From JAAAOH01 sp041686235 (lineage in GTDB: Bacteria > Spirochaetota > Spirochaetia > DSM-27196 > PWMO01), in contig JAWLED010000012.1 in assembly GCA_041686235.1 (NCBI GenBank), positions 1-48,123 on the forward strand: a stretch of 48,123 nt of DNA. The letters run 5' to 3'. A program made the translations under genes and the position numbers. Shown here in pieces: positions 8,455 through 16,542 of the stretch (positions are counted from its first letter, which is position 1; every line of letters starts with the position of its first letter). The notes under the pieces were generated by a model. That model was given only the letters and a program-made list of their open reading frames with translations, was not told the DNA's origin and searched no databases.

Positions 8455-10313
8455 GTGGATTTTCTCCGCGAGGCGGGCCGGCCCCGAGAGCCCGGATATA
8501 TGCAATCGCCGCAATAATGATCGCCGTCTTTGTCGGCTATACCGCGTATCTGTTTTCCATGCAAATTGTCGACAACTATATTTATACCGAGCGGGCCGAC
8601 CGTGTTGCGCGGCGCAGCGTTGTCCTTCCCGCTCAGAGGGGCGAAATCTACGACCGTCACTACGACACCCCCGTCGTGACCAATACGGAGTCTTTTGCGG
8701 TTTATGTCAACCCTGCCGAGATTTCCTCGGGCCAACACGAGGAGATCTTCAATCGTGTTGCCGAGTTCCTCGACATACCCGTAGAAGAAATCCACGAGGA
8801 GATTCCCCCCGAAAACTACAACACGTTTCGTCCCACGGAGGTCCAAGCGGGGGTCTCATTTCGCAAAGTGACGTACCTCGCCGAGCATGCTCGAGAGTTT
8901 CCAGGAGTGAGTTGGCGCAGTAAACCAAGCCGCTTCTACGTCGAGGGCGAAACGATGGCACACGTGCTTGGCTACGTCGGTGACATCACCCCCGAAGAGC
9001 TGCAAGTGCTGTTCAACCGCGGCTACACCGCAAACTCTGCAATCGGCAAGAGCGGGGTGGAACAGCAATACGACCAATTGTTACGGGGCGAACCGGGCAG
9101 AAGGTACCGTACCGTTGACGCCTCGGGCCGACTCGTCGAGGAATCGAGCCGTGAGGATATTCCCCCCGTACTTGGAAACAACCTCGTCTTAACGCTGGAT
9201 CGGGACATCCAACAGCTAACCTCCCGGGCTCTCGGCGACAGAATCGGCGCGGCGGTTGCTCTAAAGCCTGCTACCGGGGAGATTCTGTCAATGGTTTCCA
9301 ATCCCTCGTTCAACCCGAATCAATTCTACGGAGAGGGAAGGGCCACAGCGTTCACTCAAGTCTCTTTGGACACCTTCTCCCCCTTTCTCAACCGGGCCAT
9401 TCAAAGCACCTATCCGCCGGCGTCAACATGGAAGGTTCTCATGACCACTGCGGTTATCGAGGAAGAGGTCTTTGGTCTCGAGGATACGATAAATACAAAG
9501 GGACGCTACAGGATGGGAAACCGTGTGTTCCACGAGTGGCGCGAGAGCGGCTTCGGCGAGCTCGATATCTTTGGCGGGTTGGCGAACTCTTCGAATTACT
9601 TCTTTTGGACAATGGGGGTTGAGCACCTGGGCGTGGAGCGGATTGCCGAGTATGCGCGCAAATTTGGTTTCGGCACGACAACGGGTATCGATCTGCCGGG
9701 GGAGAAGTCCGGCACGGTGCCGGATCCCGAATGGAAGCGCAGAAAATATAATAGCCCATGGGTCGGCGGCGATACCGCGAACCTTTCGGTGGGGCAAGGG
9801 TTTCTTGGTGTCACACCGCTGCAAATTGCGAACATGGTGGCAATGGTCGTAAATGACGGTGTCGTATACAGACCACATGTGCTCAAAGAGGTGCGAGATC
9901 AAATGACGGGGGAGGTACTGCAGACGGTAGAACCGGAGGTCCTCCACTCGATGGATGTCGATCAATCCACCTTCGACAATGTGAAAAAGGCGATGCGGCA
10001 AGTTATCACCGACGGGACCGCCGAAGTGGTGATAACCACGCCTGCGGTCGAATCTGCCGGGAAGACCGGCACGAGCCAGGTTGCGGGAAAAGAGGAAAAC
10101 TGGCATTCATGGTTCGTAGCGTACGCCCCATACGAAACTGATGACCCCGAAGAGCGAGTGGTCATCGCGATACTCGTGGATGCCGTCAATGACTGGGAAT
10201 GGTGGGCCCCAAAAGCGGCCAACATCATTCTCCACGGTATATTCACGAATAGTGACTTCGAAGAGTCGGTCGCCGGCTTACGAGAAGCGCCGCGGCCGCT
10301 GTGGTACATGTAA
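8451..10313 (+). CDS. mrdA: Penicillin-binding protein 2 (peptidoglycan transpeptidase)
   Basis: This class B PBP cross-links peptidoglycan during lateral growth in complex with RodA. It has an N-terminal membrane anchor (about residues 15-38), a pedestal/dimerisation domain (about 60-230) and a transpeptidase domain. The three active-site motifs are present: STWK (Ser325 to Lys328), SSN (380-382) and KTG (538-540). The nucleophile motif is preceded by YPPA rather than the usual PPGS. The length of 620 aa is normal. The start overlaps mreD (ATGA), which argues for coupled translation. The protein is expected at the outer face of the inner membrane. Confidence 0.97.
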   Translation: MSGFSPRGGPAPRARIYAIAAIMIAVFVGYTAYLFSMQIVDNYIYTERADRVARRSVVLPAQRGEIYDRHYDTPVVTNTESFAVYVNPAEISSGQHEEIFNRVAEFLDIPVEEIHEEIPPENYNTFRPTEVQAGVSFRKVTYLAEHAREFPGVSWRSKPSRFYVEGETMAHVLGYVGDITPEELQVLFNRGYTANSAIGKSGVEQQYDQLLRGEPGRRYRTVDASGRLVEESSREDIPPVLGNNLVLTLDRDIQQLTSRALGDRIGAAVALKPATGEILSMVSNPSFNPNQFYGEGRATAFTQVSLDTFSPFLNRAIQSTYPPASTWKVLMTTAVIEEEVFGLEDTINTKGRYRMGNRVFHEWRESGFGELDIFGGLANSSNYFFWTMGVEHLGVERIAEYARKFGFGTTTGIDLPGEKSGTVPDPEWKRRKYNSPWVGGDTANLSVGQGFLGVTPLQIANMVAMVVNDGVVYRPHVLKEVRDQMTGEVLQTVEPEVLHSMDVDQSTFDNVKKAMRQVITDGTAEVVITTPAVESAGKTGTSQVAGKEENWHSWFVAYAPYETDDPEERVVIAILVDAVNDWEWWAPKAANIILHGIFTNSDFEESVAGLREAPRPLWYM

Positions 10314-10356
10314 CGCGGTGGCACGACCGGTGGCAGGTACGGAGTAGGAGTAATAG

Positions 10357-11667
10357 ATGCAATCACGCTCGATGCTGAGTTTCGACGTCTACTTGGTAGG
10401 GGCCACTCTCGCACTCATCGCTATCGGTATTCTCTTCATTTACTCCAGTGGCGTAACCTCGAGCGGTAGAGTTTTCTCGACCGAATACATTCGCCAAATC
10501 GTGTGGGCCGGGACCGGAATGATACTTCTGTTCGCCACCGCGCTTTTGCCGCACGGCACCGCACGGGCTTGGTCGATACCGTTCTACATCGGCGTTATCA
10601 TCCTGCTCATTGTGACTCTCGCCTTCGGGCGGGTCGTAAACGGTGCGCGGTCATGGCTGGGAATCGGCGGGCTTGGAATACAGCCCGCGGAGTTTGCCAA
10701 ACTCGCCTCCATATTGTTTCTCGCCCTGTTTCTCGAGAGAGCGGGCAGTGCCGTAAAACGGATTCCCACCTTATTCGCGGCCTTTGCCATCGTAGCGCTA
10801 CCGATGGCCTTAACCTTGATGCAACCCGATCTTGGTACGGCACTGGTCTTCATTCCGATTTTCCTCGTATTGGTATTCGTTGCCGGCGCGCGGGTGCGAC
10901 ACGTACTATACATCGTGTTGCTTCTGGGGCTTGCCGGCGTACTCACCGTCATTCCGGCCTGGGAACGCCAGATTTATGAGGGGACCATTCCGGCGGTATC
11001 GGTGCTTACCCGGCCACAGGTGCTGACCATGGCCGTTATAGGAACAACCACGGTTCTTTTTGTCGGCGTTGTCGGATATGTTGCCACCAAACGCCGCCAT
11101 TTCTATTGGATGATGTACGGTGTATCGCTGCTCCTTGTTGCGCTTCTGTCCTCCATTGCTGTTCGACAAATACTGCAGGACTATCAAATGATGCGGCTCA
11201 TTGTGTTCCTCGACCCGTATGCTGAGCCGCGAGGAGCCGGCTGGAACATCATTCAGTCGATCACGGCAGTCGGCTCCGGTGGTTTCTCCGGCAAGGGTCT
11301 CTTACAAGGGACTCAGAGCCAATACCAATATATTCCGCAGCAGAGTACCGATTTCATATTCTCCATCCTAGCGGAGGAATGGGGATTTCTCGGCGGGCTC
11401 GTTGTGTTCGCCTTGTTTCTATTGATACTGCTGCGGGGGCTGTACATCGTGCTCACCGCTCGTGACACGTTCTCCGCGCTAATGGCAACCGGGGTGGTTG
11501 CCTTGATTTTCTTTCACTTTGCAGTCAACGTAGGCATGGTGATAGGAGTAATGCCGATAACCGGTATACCGCTATTCTTCCTTTCACATGGCGGTTCGTC
11601 GCTGTGGACGGCGCTGGTCGGCATAGGCTTGCTCCTCAACGTCCACCACAACCGATACCACTACTAA
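10357..11667 (+). CDS. rodA: SEDS glycosyltransferase RodA, with extra membrane segments
   Basis: RodA polymerises glycan strands from lipid II as the partner of PBP2. SEDS hallmarks include LIAIGILFIYSSG at the N-terminus, NGARSWLGIGGLGIQPAEFAKLA near residues 90-110, GAGWNIIQSITAVGSGG near 295, and the C-terminal FFLSHGGSS. At 436 aa it is roughly 60 residues longer than the E. coli protein. The surplus lies around residues 205-270, where two more hydrophobic helices appear before the conserved DPYAEPRGAGW segment. The ATG has an AGGAG site. The gap after mrdA is 43 bp with no visible terminator. The fold and partner are clear, so RodA rather than FtsW is favoured by context. Confidence 0.95.
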   Translation: MQSRSMLSFDVYLVGATLALIAIGILFIYSSGVTSSGRVFSTEYIRQIVWAGTGMILLFATALLPHGTARAWSIPFYIGVIILLIVTLAFGRVVNGARSWLGIGGLGIQPAEFAKLASILFLALFLERAGSAVKRIPTLFAAFAIVALPMALTLMQPDLGTALVFIPIFLVLVFVAGARVRHVLYIVLLLGLAGVLTVIPAWERQIYEGTIPAVSVLTRPQVLTMAVIGTTTVLFVGVVGYVATKRRHFYWMMYGVSLLLVALLSSIAVRQILQDYQMMRLIVFLDPYAEPRGAGWNIIQSITAVGSGGFSGKGLLQGTQSQYQYIPQQSTDFIFSILAEEWGFLGGLVVFALFLLILLRGLYIVLTARDTFSALMATGVVALIFFHFAVNVGMVIGVMPITGIPLFFLSHGGSSLWTALVGIGLLLNVHHNRYHY

Positions 11668-11689
11668 TCCACACGAGAGTTCCATCACT

Positions 11690-14386
11690 ATGAAACGTAT
11701 AGACCCTACGACAGACCTCAGACGCACCCTTGCCCGTGTCGAGAACCCCGGACGCTATGTCGGCGGCGAATACGGGGCGGTTGCGCCGCTCTCGGGCGAA
11801 GATGATGCCGAGGGCACATTCGTCGTGGCCGTCTGTTTCCCCGACTTGTATGAGATCGGGATGTCCAATACGGCCATAAAGCTCATCTATACACTGCTCA
11901 ACCACATGCCCGGGGTTCGGTGCGAGCGCGTCTTTGCGCCGGCACCGGACTTTGAGGCCGAGCTAATCGGCGCCGGCGTGCCCCTCTACACTCTGGAATC
12001 CGGCATCCCGCTTGCTGAGTGTGATGTATTGGCCTTTTCGGTGGGGTATGACCTTTCTGCCACCAACATCCTTACCGTTCTCGACCGTGGAGGCGTCCCG
12101 CTGCGTGCGAGTGAGCGCCGGGAAACCGATCCTCTCGTCGTTGCGGGAGGGCCGATTTCGATGAATCCCGTTCCGTTCGGCCCGTTTTTCGACGGCGTTT
12201 TTGTCGGTGAGGCGGAAGGCGAGCTCGAGAACATGGTTTCGGAGCTCGCGGGTATGAAGTCGCGCGGTGCTTCACGACGCCGTCGTCTCGATTATCTCCA
12301 GGCCGCAACACATGTGTGGTGGCCCGGTTCTACAAAACGCGTGCGACGCGCAATTTGGAGTGATTTCGGGAAACGGGCGACTCGGCTAAGAGCGCCGGTA
12401 CCAAATATCAAGGTCGTACAGGACCACGGCGTAGTCGAAATCATGAGAGGGTGTCCACAAGGATGCCGGTTCTGCAGTGCCGATGCCTACTACCGTCCCG
12501 TGCGCATGAAAGACTACGCCTCAATCGAGCGTGAAGTAGAAAACCTCGTATATGGGCACGGGTACAGACACATAACGCTTTCCTCGCTGAGCACCGGCGA
12601 CTACGCCGACGTGTATGCGTTGTTTCGCTACCTCAATGCCCGCTTTGCCTCGGAACACGTGTCGTTTGCACTCCCGTCGCTACGGGTGAACTCGTTAACC
12701 CTTCCGTTGCTGAGCGAAGTTTCACAAGTGCGAAAGAGCGGCCTTACCTTTGCGGTCGAGACCCCCGGCGATGCCGGCCAGATGACCATCAACAAGCGAG
12801 TGCCGCTGGAACGTGTTCGCGATATTCTCATCTCGGCGAAAGAGAAGGGCTGGCGGGTTGCGAAGTTCTACTTCATGATCGGACTTCCCGTTCCCGAGGA
12901 AGACGAACCCGCGGCGATTGCTGCGTTCATGCGCGAATTGCGCTCTGCGGTAAAAATGAACTTTAATGTTGCCGTAGCTACGTTCGTGCCGAAACCCCAC
13001 ACTCCGTTTCAGTGGGCCCGACAACTCGACGAGCACGAGGCGCTGGAGCGACTGATGCGGGTGAAGCGCGAGATGAAACGTCTCGGTATAAAGTTCGGAT
13101 ACCAGGCACCGTTTCAGTCGTTTCTCGAAGGCATGATCAGCCGCGGCGATGAGCGAGTCGCCGAGCTCATCGAGGGCGCATACCGGAGGGGCACACGTCT
13201 CGATGCGTGGGAAGACTACATAGACCGCGAGGCCTGGCGAAAAACGATCGATGAGGCCCCGTGGTCGGTGCGTGACGAGCTGTTTCGCGAACGCGACCCC
13301 TACGAGCACCTGCCGTGGCAGGGGATTTCCACCGGCGTTGCGACCGGTGCCGCAAGAAGAGAATACGAGCGGGCAAAACGAGGTGAGCTGACCGAGCAGT
13401 GTGGGCCTGATTGCGACCACGTGTGCGGCGTATGCGACAAAAGCGTGGGCATCCGCAGAGTGGAGCCCGCTCCGGAACCTGAGCCGGCAGCCGCCACGGT
13501 CCCACGCGAAACCTCGCCCGGCTCCGATGAAGCACCCGCGGAAGCACCTGAAACGGCACCCGGAGGAGGCGAGACCGCGCGAAACGCCGAAACGGATACG
13601 CCGGTGCGCCGCCGGCGCATTCTGTTCGAGTTCAGCAAAACCGGGCGCGCGGTCTATATTCCGCATCTTGGTCTCATGGGGGTGTTCGAGCGAGCCTATC
13701 GGCGCGCACAACTGCCGATCGAGTATACCGAAGGGTTCAACCCCAAACCGCGACAGGAATTCGCCCAGCCACTTTCGGTGGGAATTGCCTCAGAAGCGGA
13801 AAAGGCGGTTGTCGCCGTGCATGAAAAAATACATCCTGACACCTTTTGTGACACCCTCAATGCGGTTCTTCCTGACGGGATTCGTGTTACGCGGGCGTTG
13901 TGCCTCGAGGAAGGCGCCACGAACGTTCCCTCACTCATGTCGCGTTACTGGGGCTCCACGTTTCGCGTCGACCTCACCGATTCGGAGTTGTCGCGAACAG
14001 AACTCGAAGCCGTCCTCGAAGGAGCTCCCGGGTTACGTGGCCTGCGGCACGCGGAAACCGACACGCGAATCCTCGAGGTGACCATGGCACATGAGGGCGG
14101 GCGCGCCCGCGGGCTCGGGAAGCTCTTAAAAACAAATCTCGACGCAGACCCAAGCGCGTTGGGCGTCACCCTCACGCGGACACAGACCCATTGCATCGGC
14201 CCCGAGGGCGAACCGGCGTCGTACTTCGACGTGTATGCTCAGTATACAGGTGGTGCTGCAGGTAGTGCAGGCAACGGAGGCGCCGCTCGAGAGGAGGGCG
14301 CCGACACTCCAAGCGGGGACAGCGGCGATGATCCGGCGCACGACGCAGACCGGCGCGGGAACGCTGCTACTGCTCCGAGCGCTTAG
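11690..14386 (+). CDS. Radical SAM protein (TIGR03960 type) fused to a DUF2344 domain
   Basis: A composite protein of 898 aa. The N-terminal half resembles the B12-binding-type radical SAM family TIGR03960. It has a Rossmann-like region (about 20-200), then the cluster motif Cys255-x3-Cys259-x2-Cys262 and a radical SAM barrel. A Cys-rich segment (CGPDCDHVCGVC, near 565-580) follows. After an Ala/Glu/Pro-rich linker (about 585-635) comes a DUF2344/TIGR03936 domain (about 640-870), then a Gly/Asp/Ala-rich tail. In many bacteria these two domains are encoded by adjacent or fused genes; the reaction is unknown as far as I can tell, and a role in RNA or translation is suggested only by frequent linkage to RNase G. 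The start has a weak GAGAG. The 3' end overlaps convergent mazG by 20 bp. Confidence 0.88.
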   Translation: MKRIDPTTDLRRTLARVENPGRYVGGEYGAVAPLSGEDDAEGTFVVAVCFPDLYEIGMSNTAIKLIYTLLNHMPGVRCERVFAPAPDFEAELIGAGVPLYTLESGIPLAECDVLAFSVGYDLSATNILTVLDRGGVPLRASERRETDPLVVAGGPISMNPVPFGPFFDGVFVGEAEGELENMVSELAGMKSRGASRRRRLDYLQAATHVWWPGSTKRVRRAIWSDFGKRATRLRAPVPNIKVVQDHGVVEIMRGCPQGCRFCSADAYYRPVRMKDYASIEREVENLVYGHGYRHITLSSLSTGDYADVYALFRYLNARFASEHVSFALPSLRVNSLTLPLLSEVSQVRKSGLTFAVETPGDAGQMTINKRVPLERVRDILISAKEKGWRVAKFYFMIGLPVPEEDEPAAIAAFMRELRSAVKMNFNVAVATFVPKPHTPFQWARQLDEHEALERLMRVKREMKRLGIKFGYQAPFQSFLEGMISRGDERVAELIEGAYRRGTRLDAWEDYIDREAWRKTIDEAPWSVRDELFRERDPYEHLPWQGISTGVATGAARREYERAKRGELTEQCGPDCDHVCGVCDKSVGIRRVEPAPEPEPAAATVPRETSPGSDEAPAEAPETAPGGGETARNAETDTPVRRRRILFEFSKTGRAVYIPHLGLMGVFERAYRRAQLPIEYTEGFNPKPRQEFAQPLSVGIASEAEKAVVAVHEKIHPDTFCDTLNAVLPDGIRVTRALCLEEGATNVPSLMSRYWGSTFRVDLTDSELSRTELEAVLEGAPGLRGLRHAETDTRILEVTMAHEGGRARGLGKLLKTNLDADPSALGVTLTRTQTHCIGPEGEPASYFDVYAQYTGGAAGSAGNGGAAREEGADTPSGDSGDDPAHDADRRGNAATAPSA

Positions 14387-15149
14387 CGTCCGTCCAAATT
14401 GCGTCCATTGTTTCGAGCTCCTCGCTCGACATTTCGACGCCCCGTTTTTCCATCTCTTGCTCGACCGCTGCAAAACGCCGCTTGAACTTCCCGTTTGCCC
14501 GATGCAGCGCAATGGACGGATCTACACCCAACTTCCGCGAAAGATTGACCACCGAGAACAACAGATCTCCAACCTCCGCCTCGAGCTCTGAGCGCTGCGA
14601 CGGTGAGTCGCCAAGGTCGAGCACCTCGGCGAGCTCTTCTCGCACCTTGCCGGCTGCAGGTCCTGCGCTGTCCCAGTCGAATCCCTGCTTTTCGGCACGT
14701 TTTTGAATTTCAAATGCTCGAGACAGCGGGGGGAGGCCGTCCGGGATTGCATCCAACGCGGACCCCTGCGTTTTACCCTCAACGTCGCGTTTAATTTGAT
14801 CCCACTGTGCCGAAACCGCCTCCGGGGTATCCGCACCGGAATCGCCGAACACATGAGGGTGGCGCCGAACCAGCTTCTCGCCGATTTCCGCAAACACTTC
14901 CGACACCGTAAAGGCGCCGTCCTGCTCCTTGATATATGCCATCATCGTAGCGATCAAGAATACGTCGCCGAGCTCTTCGCGCAACTCAGCGTCGTCCTGT
15001 GCGTCGATCGCATCCAGTGTTTCGTAGGTCTCCTCGAGCAGATACGGCCGCATGGATTCGACCGTTTGCTTTCGGTCCCACGGGCAACCTGCAGGCCCCC
15101 GCAACGTTCGGATGATATCAAAAAAGTTGGAAAACTCGCCATCCATCAT
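14367..15149 (-). CDS. mazG: Nucleoside triphosphate pyrophosphohydrolase MazG
   Basis: MazG hydrolyses (d)NTPs to monophosphates and pyrophosphate, a house-cleaning role that also affects stress nucleotide levels. Both MazG repeats are visible. The first has the metal-binding EE..E/ELGD pattern (LLEETYETLDAI, ELREELGDVFL), the second KVREELAEVLDL with EVGDLLFSVV. The family signature GCPWDRKQT lies near residue 21. The length, 260 aa, matches the full two-domain enzyme. Two ATGs stand in tandem at the start, and no ribosome site is visible. A promoter candidate sits immediately upstream, so the mRNA may be leaderless. Confidence 0.96.
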   Translation of the reverse strand: MMDGEFSNFFDIIRTLRGPAGCPWDRKQTVESMRPYLLEETYETLDAIDAQDDAELREELGDVFLIATMMAYIKEQDGAFTVSEVFAEIGEKLVRRHPHVFGDSGADTPEAVSAQWDQIKRDVEGKTQGSALDAIPDGLPPLSRAFEIQKRAEKQGFDWDSAGPAAGKVREELAEVLDLGDSPSQRSELEAEVGDLLFSVVNLSRKLGVDPSIALHRANGKFKRRFAAVEQEMEKRGVEMSSEELETMDAIWTDAKRSEQ

Positions 15150-15157
15150 AATAGCGC

Positions 15158-15186
15158 ATCTTATCCGCTACAGCTCCCTTCGCCAA
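15158..15186 (-). promoter_or_regulatory. Candidate promoter of mazG
   Basis: On the minus strand, TTGGCG (complement of 15181-15186), a 17-bp spacer and TAAGAT (complement of 15158-15163). The start point would fall near 15151, about two bases before the mazG ATG. Consensus match by eye only. Confidence 0.45.
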
Positions 15187-15213
15187 GAGGGCACCAACGG
15201 TCGACGCGGCCCC

Positions 15214-15295
15214 AGGGGCCGTCCGGACCGGGGGCGGGGGCAGGGGCCATCCGGACCGTGGCCAATCCAGGGCCGTCCCGAAACCATACCCAGGC
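15214..15295. repeat. GC-rich imperfect tandem repeat in the mazG upstream region
   Basis: Two units of 28 and 27 bp (15214-15241, 15242-15268) and a decayed third (15269 onward) share AGGGGCCGTCCGGACCG-like cores. Each core contains the self-complementary TCCGGA. The rest of the 285-bp gap between mazG and the next gene (15150-15433) shows the promoter above and otherwise nothing I can assign. No tRNA or terminator was recognised. Confidence 0.6.
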
Positions 15296-15433
15296 GTCAG
15301 AGGCGCCACCCAGGCCGTTACCCGGCGTTAGTAGACAGAATATCTATTATCAGAAGTGCAGAAATGCGCGCAGGCATACGGAGAAACGAAATGCGAAACA
15401 TTGAATGGCGGGAGCACCGTCGACGAGAAACCA

Positions 15434-15718
15434 TTACTCCCGGGAATCGGTGATCAACGAAAACAGCCACACGAGCACAAATGCGGTTACGATGGGCGGA
15501 AATATATTTACCGAGTTGTTGAGATTTGCCAGCCGCTCTATCACGTCCGAGAACAGAAAGTCCAGGACACCTCCGGCAAATGCTCCTATGAGCCCGATAA
15601 TGAGCGCACCCAAGAAGTTTCCCAGGAAACGCTTTCCCAATACATAGTAGAAAAACAGCGCAATGCCGAATCCGACAACAATGTATGCCAGGCCAATGGT
15701 AAGATAATACGCAGTCAT
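15434..15718 (-). CDS. Small three-helix membrane protein, GlsB/YeaQ-like
   Basis: A 94-aa protein with three hydrophobic segments (about residues 4-26, 32-56 and 72-90) and little soluble sequence. The glycine-rich middle helix (LGALIIGLIGAFAGG) resembles the GlsB/YeaQ/YmgE (transglycosylase-associated) family of small stress-related inner-membrane proteins, but the match is by pattern only. An AAAGG lies about 7 bases before the ATG. It is downstream of the lipoprotein gene by 74 bp on the same strand and may share its transcript. Function unknown. Confidence 0.7.
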   Translation of the reverse strand: MTAYYLTIGLAYIVVGFGIALFFYYVLGKRFLGNFLGALIIGLIGAFAGGVLDFLFSDVIERLANLNNSVNIFPPIVTAFVLVWLFSLITDSRE

Positions 15719-15779
15719 AAAGAAAAACCTTTCATCGAAAACATCTCATCTCAAAACGTCTCGTCCGTCTACAGACCGA

Positions 15780-15803
15780 CTATCGCGGACCTCTATCGCG
15801 GAC
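15780..15803. repeat. 13-bp tandem duplication at a gene end
   Basis: CTATCGCGGAC occurs at 15780 and again at 15793, in a 13-bp step. On the minus strand the second copy contains the TAG stop of the lipoprotein gene, and the first repeats it just downstream. It looks like a recent slippage duplication without coding consequence. Confidence 0.6.
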
Positions 15804-16536
15804 GCAGCTGCACGTACCCCAAAAACACCGGCTCGCTGTACAGATCCTGGAGCGATCCGGGCTCCACGCCAAACCCGAGGGCGTATACAGCTGCATACAG
15901 GTTCTCATTGTTTATCACCTCTTGTACCGAGGTGCTCACCGCGCCCAGGTCTTCATCGTCGTCGGTGTATGCGTCGGTCTCGAGAAACGCCTTGTTTTTA
16001 CTCGGATCGCCGTCCCGGGGAACGTCACGTTCGAGATTTCGCGGTCCGTCCGGCCAACGCGCAATGATCGTGCGTTGCTCCGATCCCGTGGAGGCGTACA
16101 TGTCGAGCTCGACTTCGAACTCGTTTCCCTTCTCGGAGTCCGATACGGGTATGTTCGGACGTTGGCCCGGAGAGGCCTCATCGATCATCCGTCGGTAGGA
16201 GCGCCCCCTCAGCCGTGAGGGTCCCGTCCTTACCGGTGAGTCGAGGATGTAACGACGGTCCTCAAAGCACTCGTCGCCGGAGTCACAACCGGGACTCTCG
16301 TCCTCATAGATTTTGTAATACAGCTCGTATCCGGAAAACTCGAGGGTATCGTTATCATTTTCGTTGTGCAGAAACGTGATGGAGGCCGGATCCAAGGTAG
16401 CGTCGGTCTCGTCGTCCTTCGGCGCAGCGATGAACGGTGTGCTCTCGATGCCGCAACCGAGGAAAAGAACGAGCACTGCCAAGGCCACACCGGTGATCAT
16501 CAGCCTGTGAGAAAGATGTGCGTGCGTCGTTCGCAT
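15793..16536 (-). CDS. Putative lipoprotein of unknown function
   Basis: A 247-aa protein. The N-terminus has a basic start, a hydrophobic core and a lipobox-like FLGC with Cys28 as the acylation site, so it is probably a membrane lipoprotein (spirochaete lipoboxes are relaxed). The mature part is rich in Asp, Glu, Arg and Ser. It contains two close cysteines (CDSGDEC, about residues 98-104) that might form a disulfide. No domain was recognised. The start is 6 bp after the cyclase stop, so it is very likely co-expressed with the CHASE2 cyclase and could act near its extracytoplasmic sensor domain; that link is inferred from position only. Confidence 0.75.
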   Translation of the reverse strand: MRTTHAHLSHRLMITGVALAVLVLFLGCGIESTPFIAAPKDDETDATLDPASITFLHNENDNDTLEFSGYELYYKIYEDESPGCDSGDECFEDRRYILDSPVRTGPSRLRGRSYRRMIDEASPGQRPNIPVSDSEKGNEFEVELDMYASTGSEQRTIIARWPDGPRNLERDVPRDGDPSKNKAFLETDAYTDDDEDLGAVSTSVQEVINNENLYAAVYALGFGVEPGSLQDLYSEPVFLGYVQLRPR

Positions 16537-16542
16537 ATCGTC

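Noticed and set aside
12722..13711. 329-codon minus-strand frame opposite the radical SAM gene
   Set aside because: Shadow of the coding strand; no ribosome site and no recognisable domain.
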